From contig JANYCW010000012.1 of NCBI GenBank assembly GCA_025360085.1, positions 1-39,446 of the forward strand: a stretch of DNA of 39,446 bases, read 5' to 3'. A program made the position numbers and the translations under genes. Under the pieces are notes generated by a model. It was not told the DNA's origin. It searched no databases and saw nothing but the letters and a program-made list of their open reading frames with translations. The DNA is from Actinomycetes bacterium. Lineage in GTDB: Bacteria > Actinomycetota > Actinomycetes > Nanopelagicales > Nanopelagicaceae. Below are positions 24,574-33,302 of this stretch, in pieces (positions within the stretch are counted from its first letter, which is position 1; each line of letters begins with the position of its first letter).

Positions 24574-25812
24574 ATGACAACGGAGTCAGCTTTCGAAACT
24601 GCGCGCGCCCAATTACGCACGGCCGTAGATCAACTAGGCCTTTCAGAGAATGATTGGCAAACGCTTTCAACACCACGGCGAATTTTAGAAGTTGCCGTTC
24701 CCTTGCGACGAGATAACGATAAAGTCGAAATGTACAAGGGATACCGAGTCCAATACTCAACAACGCGAGGACCTTCCAAGGGTGGAGTTCGTTTTCACCC
24801 GCAAATAGACCTTGAAGAGACAATCGCCCTCGCCATGTTAATGACGTGGAAATGTGCCTTAACAAACCTTCCTTTTGGTGGAGCTAAGGGAGGAATTGCC
24901 GTTGATGCTTCTACATTATCGGTACGTGAAAACGAGCGGTTAACACGTCGATATACATCTGAAATACTGCCGATTATCGGTCCCGAGCGAGATATTCCAG
25001 CACCTGACGTTGGAACAGATGAGCGCAACATGGCGTGGATGATGGACACGTACTCAGTTAATGCGGGGTTTTCAGTTCCTGGAGTTGTAACGGGAAAACC
25101 AATTGTTCTTGGTGGATCCCTTGGACGTAACTCTGCAACAGGTGACGGAGTTGCAATCTCTACCCGCGAAGCACTGCGAATGCGTGGAATTAATCCTGTA
25201 GGTGCAACAGTTGCAATTCAGGGTTTTGGTAAAGTTGGTTACTGGGCCGCAGTTGCATTAGAAAACATGGGCCTAAAAGTTGTTGCTGTCAGCGATGTCA
25301 ATGGTGCGGTCATTGGTTTTGAAAATGTAAGTCAACTTTGGTCTCATTTCTTAGCACACAAAAATTTGAATGCTCCCGGTACAGATCGCTTAAGCAATCT
25401 TGAACTGTTGCATTTAGATGTTGATGTGCTCATTCCCGCCGCACTTTCTGATTCAATTACTGGATTGAGCGCGGTTGGAATCAAAGCTAAGATTGTTGTG
25501 GAAGGAGCGAATGCTCCTACATCCCCAGAGGGTGATGCCATTTTAAATGACAAGGGAATTCTTGTGGTCCCCGATATTTTGGCTAACTCCGGTGGAGTTA
25601 TCGTCTCCTACTTTGAGTGGGTGCAGGATAAGCAAAATTATGCTTGGGATGGCGATGAAGTAAGAACAAACTTAAATCGTATTTTGATGAAGGCATTTAA
25701 TGAAGTTGAAGAGATGGCGACGAGCCGCAAAGTTACGTGGCGCGAGGCTGCACATATGTTAGGTGTTGCACGGGTGGCAGAGGCCCACAAACTTCGTGGG
25801 CTATACCCATAA
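24574..25812 (+). CDS. gdhA: Glutamate dehydrogenase family (Glu/Leu/Phe/Val dehydrogenase)
   Basis: The product is 412 aa, the size of the short hexameric enzymes. The substrate loop GPSKGGVRFHP and the catalytic lysine region LPFGGAKGGI are intact, as is DVGTDERNMAWMMDTY. The Rossmann domain has IQGFGKVGYWAA and an acidic end (VSDVNG), which suggests NAD preference. It interconverts glutamate with 2-oxoglutarate and ammonia. That would fit recycling of the glutamate made by the gabT step, although the genes are not adjacent. It ends at a bidirectional terminator facing the HU gene. Confidence 0.92.
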   Translation: MTTESAFETARAQLRTAVDQLGLSENDWQTLSTPRRILEVAVPLRRDNDKVEMYKGYRVQYSTTRGPSKGGVRFHPQIDLEETIALAMLMTWKCALTNLPFGGAKGGIAVDASTLSVRENERLTRRYTSEILPIIGPERDIPAPDVGTDERNMAWMMDTYSVNAGFSVPGVVTGKPIVLGGSLGRNSATGDGVAISTREALRMRGINPVGATVAIQGFGKVGYWAAVALENMGLKVVAVSDVNGAVIGFENVSQLWSHFLAHKNLNAPGTDRLSNLELLHLDVDVLIPAALSDSITGLSAVGIKAKIVVEGANAPTSPEGDAILNDKGILVVPDILANSGGVIVSYFEWVQDKQNYAWDGDEVRTNLNRILMKAFNEVEEMATSRKVTWREAAHMLGVARVAEAHKLRGLYP

Positions 25813-25848
25813 CAACTATCTTTAACAACTCTTCCCATAACAGGGTAG

Positions 25849-25889
25849 AAAAAAGAGGGCGTGAGAGTTTAATCTCGCACCCTCTTTTT
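25849..25889. terminator. Bidirectional terminator between gdhA and the HU gene
   Basis: AAAAAAGAGGGCGTGAGA, then GTTTAA, then TCTCGCACCCTCTTTTT: a 12-bp stem with one C-A mismatch and one G-U wobble in the plus-strand RNA. The A-run on one side and the T-run on the other let it work for both convergent genes. Confidence 0.85.
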
Positions 25890-25910
25890 ATCACTTAATG
25901 TTTAAATAGT

Positions 25911-26183
25911 TTAAGCAACTGCCTTCTTTAGCTTTGTGCCAGCGCTGACCTTTACACCTGTGCGTGCTGGAATCTGCAGAACCGCACCTGTCTGTGGGTT
26001 ACGTCCTGAACGTGCTGCACGGGCCACGGCCTCGATTGAGATAAAGCCAGGAATTACGAGCTTCTCCTTGCTTTGGAGCATTGAGATCGCCAAGGACTCT
26101 AGAGCCTCTAATACGGATGAGACCGCACTCTCGCTCTGCTTTGAATCGGCAGCTAACTTTGCAATAATCTCTTTTTTATTCAT
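25911..26183 (-). CDS. hup: DNA-binding protein HU
   Basis: The product is 90 aa, standard HU length, beginning MNKKEIIAKLAADS. It has the GFISIEAVARAARSGRNPQTG beta-arm with the DNA-intercalating Arg-Asn-Pro (RNPQTG) and ends KLKKAVA. It lacks the long Lys/Ala tail found in mycobacterial and streptomycete HupB/HupS. It wraps and bends chromosomal DNA. It starts at ATG 26183 with GGAGAG 6 nt upstream and is a single-gene unit. Confidence 0.94.
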   Translation of the reverse strand: MNKKEIIAKLAADSKQSESAVSSVLEALESLAISMLQSKEKLVIPGFISIEAVARAARSGRNPQTGAVLQIPARTGVKVSAGTKLKKAVA

Positions 26184-26294
26184 TATGAACTCTCCAGTAC
26201 TGGGTTGAAGTGAATATGGTCAATCCTGCCAGCAAAGCGCCCCGAATCTGGCAAAACCACGCGAGTTTGGCAATAAATTCGCCGTAATCTCGCT

Positions 26295-27287
26295 TTAATC
26301 TGAAATATCGCGCTCTTCGGCCGTAATTCGACCTGCATGCGCCCTTGCCGCAGGATCGGATTTACTCTTTACGACGCTAGCAAGCGTTGAGATAGCAAGA
26401 ATCAAAACGATGACTCCTAGGCTAATAACAGTAGGAATTTTTGGTACTTGTGCATACTGCTCATGGAGGAATGTGAGAATGAGTTTTGTGCCAATGAACA
26501 TCAAGATGATTGAAAGACCGAGCGATAGATAAATTAACCTGTCCAGTAGACCTTTGAGTAGAAAGTACAGTGCTCGCAATCCAAGTAAGGCAAACGCATT
26601 TGCGGTAAAAACTAAAAAGGTCTCGGAGGTAACGCCAAAGGTCGCCGGAATTGAATCAAGTGCAAAAAGTAGATCGGTCGACGCAATTGCAATGATGACT
26701 AAAAACATCGGTGTTGCAAAACGCTTTCCATTTAGGTTTACAAATAGTTTTGTACCGTGAAACTCATCGACCATAGCAATTGAACTCCGTAGCTTTCGAA
26801 CTAAGAAATTATCATTAGGATTTGGATCTTCATCCCAGTGCCTGAAGAGCCCAACACCGGTCCAAATCAAGATTGCGCCAAAGATGACGAATGTGAAGGC
26901 AAACGAGGCGATTGCTGCTGCACCGAGGGCTATAAAGACTGCTCGAAAAATGAGTGCGAGGAAGACGCCGATAAGAAGTGTTCTTTGATGATAAATGCTC
27001 GGCACCGCGAATTGAGTCAAGATAATTACGAATATAAAAAGGTTATCCACCGACAGCGAATACTCAACCAGATATGCCGCAAAAAATTCGGTGCCGAAAA
27101 CCGAGCCATAGTTGTTCCAAACCCAGATACCGAAGCCGATGGAGATGCTGACATAGAAGAGCGTCCATAAGATTGCTTCTCTAAACTTTACTTCATGCGG
27201 TTTCCTACTGGCAGTAAATAAATCGAGCAGAATTAAAAGTGCGATTAATCCTACGGTTATTATCCATATTGCTGCTGAGACCTGCAT
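26295..27287 (-). CDS. terC: TerC/Alx-family membrane protein (probable Mn2+ exporter)
   Basis: The product is 330 aa with about nine membrane helices. TerC signatures are visible: EFFAAYLVEYSLSVDNLFIFV, with acidic residues in the membrane, and DLLFALDSIPATFGVT, also with in-membrane Asp. Members of this family release manganese or protect membrane enzymes from mis-metallation. The ATG has AAGGGGG 6 nt upstream, and its leader carries a probable yybP-ykoY Mn2+ riboswitch, which supports the manganese role. Confidence 0.9.
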   Translation of the reverse strand: MQVSAAIWIITVGLIALLILLDLFTASRKPHEVKFREAILWTLFYVSISIGFGIWVWNNYGSVFGTEFFAAYLVEYSLSVDNLFIFVIILTQFAVPSIYHQRTLLIGVFLALIFRAVFIALGAAAIASFAFTFVIFGAILIWTGVGLFRHWDEDPNPNDNFLVRKLRSSIAMVDEFHGTKLFVNLNGKRFATPMFLVIIAIASTDLLFALDSIPATFGVTSETFLVFTANAFALLGLRALYFLLKGLLDRLIYLSLGLSIILMFIGTKLILTFLHEQYAQVPKIPTVISLGVIVLILAISTLASVVKSKSDPAARAHAGRITAEERDISD

Positions 27288-27293
27288 GTGGTT

Positions 27294-27410
27294 CCCCCTT
27301 GATTGCCATTAATAGAAAATGGTCAAGGTCTCCCTAACCGTTTTATCGGCCAGCTCCCCGGGTTTTAACACCGTGTTGACGAGGTAGCTGTTGCGAGGTA
27401 CTCCCCTTAA
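27294..27410 (-). ncRNA. yybP-ykoY (Mn2+) riboswitch and expression platform of terC
   Basis: On the minus strand the leader has the conserved pieces of this riboswitch in order: TTAAGGGGAGTA, CTCGTCAACACGGTGT, GGGGAGCTGGCCGAT and GGGAGACCTTGACC. P1 can form between TTAAGG (27410-27405) and CCTTGA (27328-27323). The same CCTTGA can pair instead with TCAAGG (27302-27297), which includes part of the terC Shine-Dalgarno; a CCATT/AATGG helper stem closes that alternative. A minus-strand -10 of TATTAT type lies just upstream, at about 27419-27424. The parts and the pairing are read from the sequence; the family call is from memory of RF00080. Confidence 0.82.
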
Positions 27411-27452
27411 GCATCCCAATAATAGAGCCAGATTTTTTTTTCTGCAAATCAT

Positions 27453-27458
27453 TAGACT
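27453..27458 (+). promoter_or_regulatory. -10 element (TAGACT-N7-ATG) of the MMPL gene
   Basis: TAGACT lies seven bases before the ATG at 27466, one base longer than the usual spacing here. No Shine-Dalgarno is seen. Confidence 0.45.
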
Positions 27459-27465
27459 TTGCAGC

Positions 27466-29625
27466 ATGTTGCAACGGTGGACTCGTGCAGTCATCCGCTA
27501 TCGACTACTTGTAATAGTAATGTGGATCCTCGTTGCAATCACAGGCTCGTACGCACAAGCAAACTTAGGCAAATACTTAACAACTTCATTGGATGTACCT
27601 GATAGTCAATCGGCACGTGCGAATGCAATTCTTGCCGAGCGCTTTGACGAAAATAGTGAAGGAACCTTCACTATCGTCTATAAATACAAAACTTCGACTC
27701 TGGCCCAAATAGTAGGATACAAATCCAGAATTATCACAGCGGCTTCAGTGATTCCGAACTCCACTGTCACAATTCAAAAAGCAATGGGTGGGATTTTGCT
27801 ATCAAGCATTACTACACCAATGTCACTTCTAGAGGCTGCACAATATACGGATGCACTGCGAGAGGCTATATTTGATCAAAACTTACTTGGGGCTCAAGTA
27901 ACTGGACCGCCGGCAATTAACCATGATGTCACACCCGTGTTGGCCAGTGATTTAAATAGAGGGAAAGTAGTCGCCATTTCTTTGGCTCTATTTCTCTTGA
28001 TTTTAATTCTTGGTCTATCACTATCTGTCTTAATCCCATTCATTTTTGCTATGGCATCAATCCTATTAGCTCTTTCGTTTATTTTTCTTTTAGCTCAAAA
28101 GACGCTAATGGTGCTGTACATTCCAAATATCATAGAGCTTATCGGCTTAGGAATTGCAATTGACTATTCTTTACTCATTCTTTATCGATATCGACGAGAG
28201 CTGCTAGAGAACCCGCATTCAGGTATAGATGAAGCGCTCACAACAACGATGGCGACGGCGGGTCGAACTGTAATAATTTCGGGATCAATTGTTTCCATCG
28301 CGCTTGCAATCCTTCTCTTTGTTCCTGTTCCATTCATTCGTTCACTAGGCGCCGCAGGATTGATTATGCCGTTAGCTTCCATGGTCGCCGCGATAACACT
28401 TCTTCCAGCGATGCTCTCACTACTTGGCCATAGCGCCGTTTCCACATGTGGTTTTCGGGGTATCTTCGGCCGGGCCAACGACATGAGCGGCCTTTGGGCT
28501 AAAACTGCGCGTTTTGTCATCGCACGACCGAAATCGGTTTTTACAGGTGCCCTAATGATCCTGGCAATTTTGGCCTCTTCGGTTTTCTGGCTTTCCACTA
28601 CCCCGAGCTCACTCACTGCAATCCCAAGTGATCTTGAATCAGCACACGCACTATCAATGGTCGTCAATCGCGCAGGTCCGGGAGTAATCACACCTCATGA
28701 GGTTGTCATAGATCTTGGCATCGAGAACCTAGCTCAAAGCCCCTCCGTAAATTTAGCGCGTATTGAGTTAGCAAAGCGGTTATTGAAAAATCCTGAAATT
28801 TTTATCGTTGCAACCGATAAAAAGCCCCCATTTATCGAAGCTACCGGTCGATATTTACGGTTCTTTATTATTGGCCGACACATACTTGGCGCTCCTGAAA
28901 GTAATCAACTAGTAGAAACTCTGCGCTCCATTAATTTGGCAGATTCGGGATTTAGTAGGGATGTAGTTCTGTATTTAGGTGGGCCACCCGCACAAGGAGT
29001 AGATCTCATCCATGCAATTCTCACTTCATTACCTTGGATAATCCTGCTTGCACTTCTTATGACCTACATATTACTCATGCGTGCCTTCCGTTCAATTATT
29101 TTGCCACTTAAAGCAATAGTTTTAGATCTCATCTCAGTCACCGTTGCCTTTGCATCTTTAGTTGCGGTCTTTCATTTTGGTTTGGCTTCGTCGTTTCTAC
29201 GTACATATCGACTTGATCAGATAGAGGCTTGGGTACTTATTTTTCTCTTTATAGTACTCTTTGGTTTATCGATGGATTATGAAATTTTTCTTGTTGCCAG
29301 AATGCGCGAAGCACGTGATCGAGGTGCCAACAATAATGAAGCAATCATCGAAGGCCTGGCTAGCACCGGCGTCGTCGTAAGTGCAGCCGCGATAATCTTT
29401 GTTGCAGCCGTAAGTGGCTTAGTAACGGGTCATTTTGCCGGCTTGCAGCAGTTGGGTGTCGGTCTTGGCGTTGGCGTACTCATTGATACAACGATTATTC
29501 GTGGGCTCTTGCTGCCAAGTGCGATGGTCTTACTGGGCCGCTGGAACTGGTGGTTGCCATCACCTGTTGCACGTTTGTTAAAAACTAAAGCCTCACCTCT
29601 GGATGCACCAGAAGTGAGGCTATAG
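27466..29625 (+). CDS. MMPL/RND-family transporter
   Basis: From ATG 27466 the product is 719 aa. The layout is one helix, an extracytoplasmic domain, five more helices, then the same again. The two MmpL proton-relay Asp-Tyr pairs are visible: GLGIAIDYSLLILYRYR in the first half and LFGLSMDYEIFLVARMREA in the second. The family exports lipids or other hydrophobic compounds using the proton motive force; the substrate is unknown here. A longer reading to 27391 would overlap the terC riboswitch. The stop codon lies inside a terminator hairpin. Confidence 0.87.
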   Translation: MLQRWTRAVIRYRLLVIVMWILVAITGSYAQANLGKYLTTSLDVPDSQSARANAILAERFDENSEGTFTIVYKYKTSTLAQIVGYKSRIITAASVIPNSTVTIQKAMGGILLSSITTPMSLLEAAQYTDALREAIFDQNLLGAQVTGPPAINHDVTPVLASDLNRGKVVAISLALFLLILILGLSLSVLIPFIFAMASILLALSFIFLLAQKTLMVLYIPNIIELIGLGIAIDYSLLILYRYRRELLENPHSGIDEALTTTMATAGRTVIISGSIVSIALAILLFVPVPFIRSLGAAGLIMPLASMVAAITLLPAMLSLLGHSAVSTCGFRGIFGRANDMSGLWAKTARFVIARPKSVFTGALMILAILASSVFWLSTTPSSLTAIPSDLESAHALSMVVNRAGPGVITPHEVVIDLGIENLAQSPSVNLARIELAKRLLKNPEIFIVATDKKPPFIEATGRYLRFFIIGRHILGAPESNQLVETLRSINLADSGFSRDVVLYLGGPPAQGVDLIHAILTSLPWIILLALLMTYILLMRAFRSIILPLKAIVLDLISVTVAFASLVAVFHFGLASSFLRTYRLDQIEAWVLIFLFIVLFGLSMDYEIFLVARMREARDRGANNNEAIIEGLASTGVVVSAAAIIFVAAVSGLVTGHFAGLQQLGVGLGVGVLIDTTIIRGLLLPSAMVLLGRWNWWLPSPVARLLKTKASPLDAPEVRL
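29586..29620 (-). terminator. Terminator of the secreted-protein run, inside the MMPL 3' end
   Basis: On the minus strand GCCTCACTTCTGG, a 5-nt loop and CCAGAGGTGAGGC form a 13-bp stem with one mismatch, followed by TTTAGTTTTT. It lies just past the stop of the 561-aa secreted gene and within the last codons of the opposite MMPL gene. Confidence 0.7.
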
Positions 29626-29639
29626 CCTCTCAATTTTTT
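29616..29639 (+). terminator. Terminator of the MMPL gene
   Basis: GAGGC-TATA-GCCTC followed by TCAATTTTTT. The loop holds the MMPL stop codon (TAG 29623-29625). It shares the GAGGC arm with the longer minus-strand hairpin. Confidence 0.6.
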
Positions 29640-31323
29640 ACTTTGTTACGTTAATTGCGAAGGTATACATTGGAATTTGATATCCAAGTGCAAGACCTGG
29701 GAAATCGCTATCCCACGTTAAGAACGGCACCATTCCAAATTGCGCATTAGCAAAGGATGGCTGTTGTGTGTACAGAAGTGGACGCAAATTGATGATATGA
29801 GTTCCTGGACCACCCGTAGCACGCAATCTAAAGACTACGTAACCATTCGAGTTAAATCCACAGCCATAACCGATATGAGCGTTGTCATAGGAGACGGCCA
29901 GGGTGTTATCCATCTGGGTCCAGCCAACACCTCTAACGCTGATTGTGAACTCTTCGCCCTCTTTAAATGTCGTTTTACCTACTCCTGAACCGGCTTTAGC
30001 AAGGGCTTCTAGTGAGCCAGATCCATCCCAAGAAGCTGTGCCGTAGGAAATGATTTTGCCTTTGCTGTCCTTGAACTCGACAATGCTCTGTTTTACATAG
30101 TAGGAAACTTGAGCTTCAATTTTGTCGCCGGACATAACTTGAATCGAATGCCATCCGCCAAGATGACTTGGGATTGTAATCTCATTTTCAATAGTTCCAT
30201 TTACTGCCTCGACTGTTGCTAGAGGAATTGGACTATAAACCCAGCACGTTCCCGTTGCGCAGTTAAATCGATTGCCAACTACCGTTGACCACACCAAGTT
30301 ATGCGTTCCAGTAGTTGAAAGACCAGTTACTTTAATCGTGGTTTTACTCTCTCCTACTCCACGATTGGTAGAAAGGGTTGCAACTGCTGTGGAATTTGTG
30401 TCAAATGCACTTGTAGATATTCCAATTCCTGCCTTTTGATCTACGGTTGGAGTAAGAAGTGCTGGATAAGTAATTATTGGTTTAAAGGCACCGTTATCTT
30501 TAGTTATTGTAAAAATGCCTGTTCCTGGAGTGCCGAATGGATCTGGTGACTGCAATATATTCAGATACGAGAAACTCAATGCGGCATTGGCAGTGACATA
30601 GTGTTTTCCTACACGACCAGTTGCAATGACTATCGCCTTTGCCGTGCCACGGGTCCAGCGTCCTTGCAACTCTCCAACGTATTTATTGTCATAAATAAGT
30701 GCACCACCTGAGCCATAGAGCTTTGGTCCGAGCCCGGTGTAAGTCACAGTAAATGGTGTTCCAATTGCTCCACTTTTTGGGGACATCTCAAATGTTCGAC
30801 CTATTTGCATTCCACCTTTACCGGCGGCCGCACCAGCAACTATCGCATACACATCATGTGTACCCCCGAAATCCGATGGGGTTTTAGTCTTATAAGTGAA
30901 TGCACCTTGAGCATCGGTTGTGATAGTCGTGATGTCAATGTACAAAGGAAGGGTTGTGAAGTTGACACCTAAGTAGTTAACGGTCGCAGGTGTCACTTCT
31001 ACCGACCAGGATGCATTTTCTGTGGTTCCCCATACCAGTTGTACTGGTGTGTTGGCGGGTAGTGACTTGCCTGTGATCGTCAGATCTCCGCCTACTAGTG
31101 CGGTTTGAGGTGCGATAGCGATCGCACCAGAAGCATTTGTAGGCGTGGTAAATGGAGCTGATTTTAAACCAGTGAAGGGAAGGGCTGGAACTCCCACTAA
31201 CTCTTTTGGAGCTTTTAAAACAGTAGTTACTGTGTCGGCACCTTGTGCGGTGGTTAGACTTACTGAAGCAAGCATTGCCAATGATGTGATTGCGATAATT
31301 ATTCGTTTAAATTTAGTATTCAC
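29638..31323 (-). CDS. Large secreted protein with Ig-like repeats, function unknown
   Basis: The product is 561 aa, starting at GTG 31323 with AAAGGAGAG upstream. A signal peptide ends near TTAQGA (residues 25-30). The rest is built of beta-rich Ig-like units: one with APQTALVGGDLTITGKSLP (about 72-90), one with SPKSGAIGTPFTVTYTGLGP, one with LSTNRGVGESKTTIKVTGL and one with KEGEEFTISVRGVGW. Each opens with the same pattern (SG.. VG..F/T.TI..G). LGGWHSIQVMSG resembles stretches seen between such domains. There is no membrane anchor or sorting motif, so it is probably released or held to the surface by other proteins. I cannot name a function. Confidence 0.75.
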   Translation of the reverse strand: MNTKFKRIIIAITSLAMLASVSLTTAQGADTVTTVLKAPKELVGVPALPFTGLKSAPFTTPTNASGAIAIAPQTALVGGDLTITGKSLPANTPVQLVWGTTENASWSVEVTPATVNYLGVNFTTLPLYIDITTITTDAQGAFTYKTKTPSDFGGTHDVYAIVAGAAAGKGGMQIGRTFEMSPKSGAIGTPFTVTYTGLGPKLYGSGGALIYDNKYVGELQGRWTRGTAKAIVIATGRVGKHYVTANAALSFSYLNILQSPDPFGTPGTGIFTITKDNGAFKPIITYPALLTPTVDQKAGIGISTSAFDTNSTAVATLSTNRGVGESKTTIKVTGLSTTGTHNLVWSTVVGNRFNCATGTCWVYSPIPLATVEAVNGTIENEITIPSHLGGWHSIQVMSGDKIEAQVSYYVKQSIVEFKDSKGKIISYGTASWDGSGSLEALAKAGSGVGKTTFKEGEEFTISVRGVGWTQMDNTLAVSYDNAHIGYGCGFNSNGYVVFRLRATGGPGTHIINLRPLLYTQQPSFANAQFGMVPFLTWDSDFPGLALGYQIPMYTFAINVTK

Positions 31324-31367
31324 TTGTCTCTCCTTTTTCTAATGAACGGACTATTGATTTTAATTTT

Positions 31368-31403
31368 GTTAAGTAATCCGGAGCGAACTTCGGATTACTT
31401 AAC
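31368..31403. repeat. Perfect 13-bp inverted repeat between two secreted-protein genes
   Basis: GTTAAGTAATCCG, a 10-nt loop and CGGATTACTTAAC. On the minus strand it is followed by an A-rich stretch (AAAATTAAAAT), not a U-tract, so it is more likely an intercistronic processing or stability element than a terminator. It lies 9 nt after the stop of the upstream gene and 44 nt before the next start. Confidence 0.7.
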
Positions 31404-31412
31404 CCTAAATAC

Positions 31413-32384
31413 CTACTTACTGACAGGAACTGCAAATAGAGTGAGCTTTGATGTTGCTGCCCAATCTGGATAGTACGATCCCGTTGAACCTTTGAGCGCA
31501 GGTGAAACCTGAACTGTGCGGTAGTAACTAACTCGATCGTAGACAAATCTTCCATCTTCACCAATGATGCGTTTTCCATCTACTCTCTGTGCAACTAGTT
31601 TGGTGGATAGAACCTTGATGCTCGTTGCATCTTTTGCTGTGACGACAACTTTGTAAACGATGGTTCCTAAGGTGCTATAGAGACCTGGATCCGTGCCGGT
31701 ACGAAGCAATCCACTCCAAAATGCAACTCCGCTGTGGTTTCGGTACACCATCTGGATCGGATCTTTGACTCCAGCAATTTCAACATAAGCTTTCGCAGTG
31801 TTTGTTGGATCCATCACTGCATTTCCTTGATCCGCATTATTTGCATAGACGCGAAAGAGGATGTTCTGACCTAGTAAAAATTCGTTCATAACGGCGCAGC
31901 CGTTAAATCGTGGTGCAATTGGGCCTTTAGATCCTGTTGTAAGAATTGTATCCACAAAAATTTGAATGGGAGATGTACCACTTGATGCTCCCGTTGTTTG
32001 AATAGGTACACCGACTTTTACATTTAATAATGGAGAGTCAACGGCGGTAAAAGCCGCTAAATCAGTTGGTGTAAAGCTGCCTGAAAGTCCATTCAGTCCA
32101 GCCTTGTCGGGTTTCCACATGCAGACCGCAACAAATGGTGCGACGATTTTGGTAGGAACGGCATCGCACCCAGGAATCATAACGGCATTGGCGAAGAATT
32201 TAACTACGCCGGGGGCAATTGCGGTTGCATTCACGGCAACTGGATCCAGACCAAATACTGCGCTTCCCCCTGTCATAACAAGCGTTGAAGCCGCTGGTAC
32301 TGCATAGGCAGGTGCACCTCCAACAATAGCGCCGCCAAGAAGTGCAACTGCACTAATGATTGCGATTGAGATTTTTCTGTTCAT
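31413..32384 (-). CDS. Secreted protein of unknown function
   Basis: The product is 323 aa from ATG 32384, which has AGAGGAG about 6 nt upstream; a reading to 32414 adds 10 residues with no Shine-Dalgarno. A signal peptide (NRKISIAIISAVALLGGAIV, ending AYA near residue 28) is followed by a beta-rich protein with single Cys residues in PGCDAVP, AVCMW and NGCAV. I see no catalytic motif. Its C-terminal third (YRTVQVSPALKGSTGSYYPDW and on) looks like an Ig-like strand set. It shares strand, signal-peptide style and spacing with the flanking secreted genes. Confidence 0.72.
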   Translation of the reverse strand: MNRKISIAIISAVALLGGAIVGGAPAYAVPAASTLVMTGGSAVFGLDPVAVNATAIAPGVVKFFANAVMIPGCDAVPTKIVAPFVAVCMWKPDKAGLNGLSGSFTPTDLAAFTAVDSPLLNVKVGVPIQTTGASSGTSPIQIFVDTILTTGSKGPIAPRFNGCAVMNEFLLGQNILFRVYANNADQGNAVMDPTNTAKAYVEIAGVKDPIQMVYRNHSGVAFWSGLLRTGTDPGLYSTLGTIVYKVVVTAKDATSIKVLSTKLVAQRVDGKRIIGEDGRFVYDRVSYYRTVQVSPALKGSTGSYYPDWAATSKLTLFAVPVSK

Positions 32385-32426
32385 TATTACTCCTCTGTAT
32401 CTTAAGTTTGACATGGGTTTTTAAAA

Positions 32427-33095
32427 CTATTTGGTAACGATATTTCCTGCGATTGAGAACTTAAAGAGACTACTTTCTTTTCCGCCGGATGTTGTTGATC
32501 TAATATCAAATGATCCGCCCGTAACTTTTAGAGTTCCAGTTGCACCGGCATATTTTCCAGTTCCGCCATTTATTATTGCGTTGCCTGTAAAAGAAATTCC
32601 AGTCGGAGCATCGGCATCTCGAGCGCACGCTTTTGCGGAAGAATCAAATGTAATTTTCAGAGTATTTCCACCACCACTTAAAGTGCCAGAGCCATTGAAA
32701 GTGTCACATTGATTGCTAGGGCTAGAAGATCCGGTTCCAGTTAGGGAGGTAAGTCCGAGCACGCCACCGGTTCCGAGGCCTTCTACAGACGTTGCCTGCA
32801 CGTAACTATCACCCCAGAGCAAACTGATTTTTCCACTGTATGTTCCAGAAAAAGCAACTGCGCCAGGTTTTACAATCGGGGTAGGTGACGCTGAATTGAT
32901 GGGTTTAACAACTGGCTTCTTTAATGTATATCCCTGAGGGCACTTTGCTGTTGTAACTTTTTTGATTATCGTGCCTTTGTAGCACGTAATCGTCTTAGTC
33001 GCCGCGCTTGCACTTGGCATAACGCTAACAGAGACCGACATTGCAGCAAGTGTGACAAACACTGTAACTAAGCGGAACTTCTGTATTGCTTTCAT
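32427..33095 (-). CDS. Secreted protein of unknown function with a short Cys motif
   Basis: The product is 222 aa. A signal peptide ends ASA (residues 29-31). Next comes a compact motif KTITCYKGTIIKKVTTAKCP (two Cys 16 apart), then GYTLKKP and a Pro/Ser linker (to about residue 75), then a Gly/Thr/Ser-rich beta domain (SGTYSGKISLLWGD onward). The Cys motif recurs, as I recall, in many small exported actinobacterial proteins and may be a surface-binding module; that is inference. It starts at ATG 33095 with AAGGAGAG about 14 nt upstream and GGGGA closer. It is the first gene of the secreted trio. Confidence 0.7.
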   Translation of the reverse strand: MKAIQKFRLVTVFVTLAAMSVSVSVMPSASAATKTITCYKGTIIKKVTTAKCPQGYTLKKPVVKPINSASPTPIVKPGAVAFSGTYSGKISLLWGDSYVQATSVEGLGTGGVLGLTSLTGTGSSSPSNQCDTFNGSGTLSGGGNTLKITFDSSAKACARDADAPTGISFTGNAIINGGTGKYAGATGTLKVTGGSFDIRSTTSGGKESSLFKFSIAGNIVTK

Positions 33096-33290
33096 CGTAC
33101 TTCCCCATCTCTCCTTGAAGTAATACCTGTTTTACTTACATGCAAATCTTTGCACTGCGCCTGTTTTTCAAGCCATTTCCGGTGAGGGGTACCTCTATCA
33201 TGAGTATCGCGTGAGTCACTTTCTTGGGCTTATTTATTCCTTTCCTCACACTTTTAAAGCAAATTACTCGCCTTAAAGGCATTGCCTCTG

Positions 33291-33296
33291 TAGGGT
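33291..33296 (+). promoter_or_regulatory. Leaderless -10 element (TAGGGT-N6-GTG) of tldD
   Basis: TAGGGT is followed by TTGGGA and GTG at 33303. This favours the GTG over the in-frame TTG at 33297. Confidence 0.5.
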
Positions 33297-33302
33297 TTGG
33301 GA

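Noticed and set aside
27391-27465. 25-codon longer start of the MMPL gene
   Set aside because: It overlaps the aptamer side of the terC leader on the other strand and has no family resemblance; ATG 27466 begins the typical membrane-proximal start.
31368-31403. Inverted repeat read as an intrinsic terminator
   Set aside because: The 3' flank on the minus strand is A-rich and has no U-tract, and the following gene has no visible promoter of its own, so termination here is unlikely.
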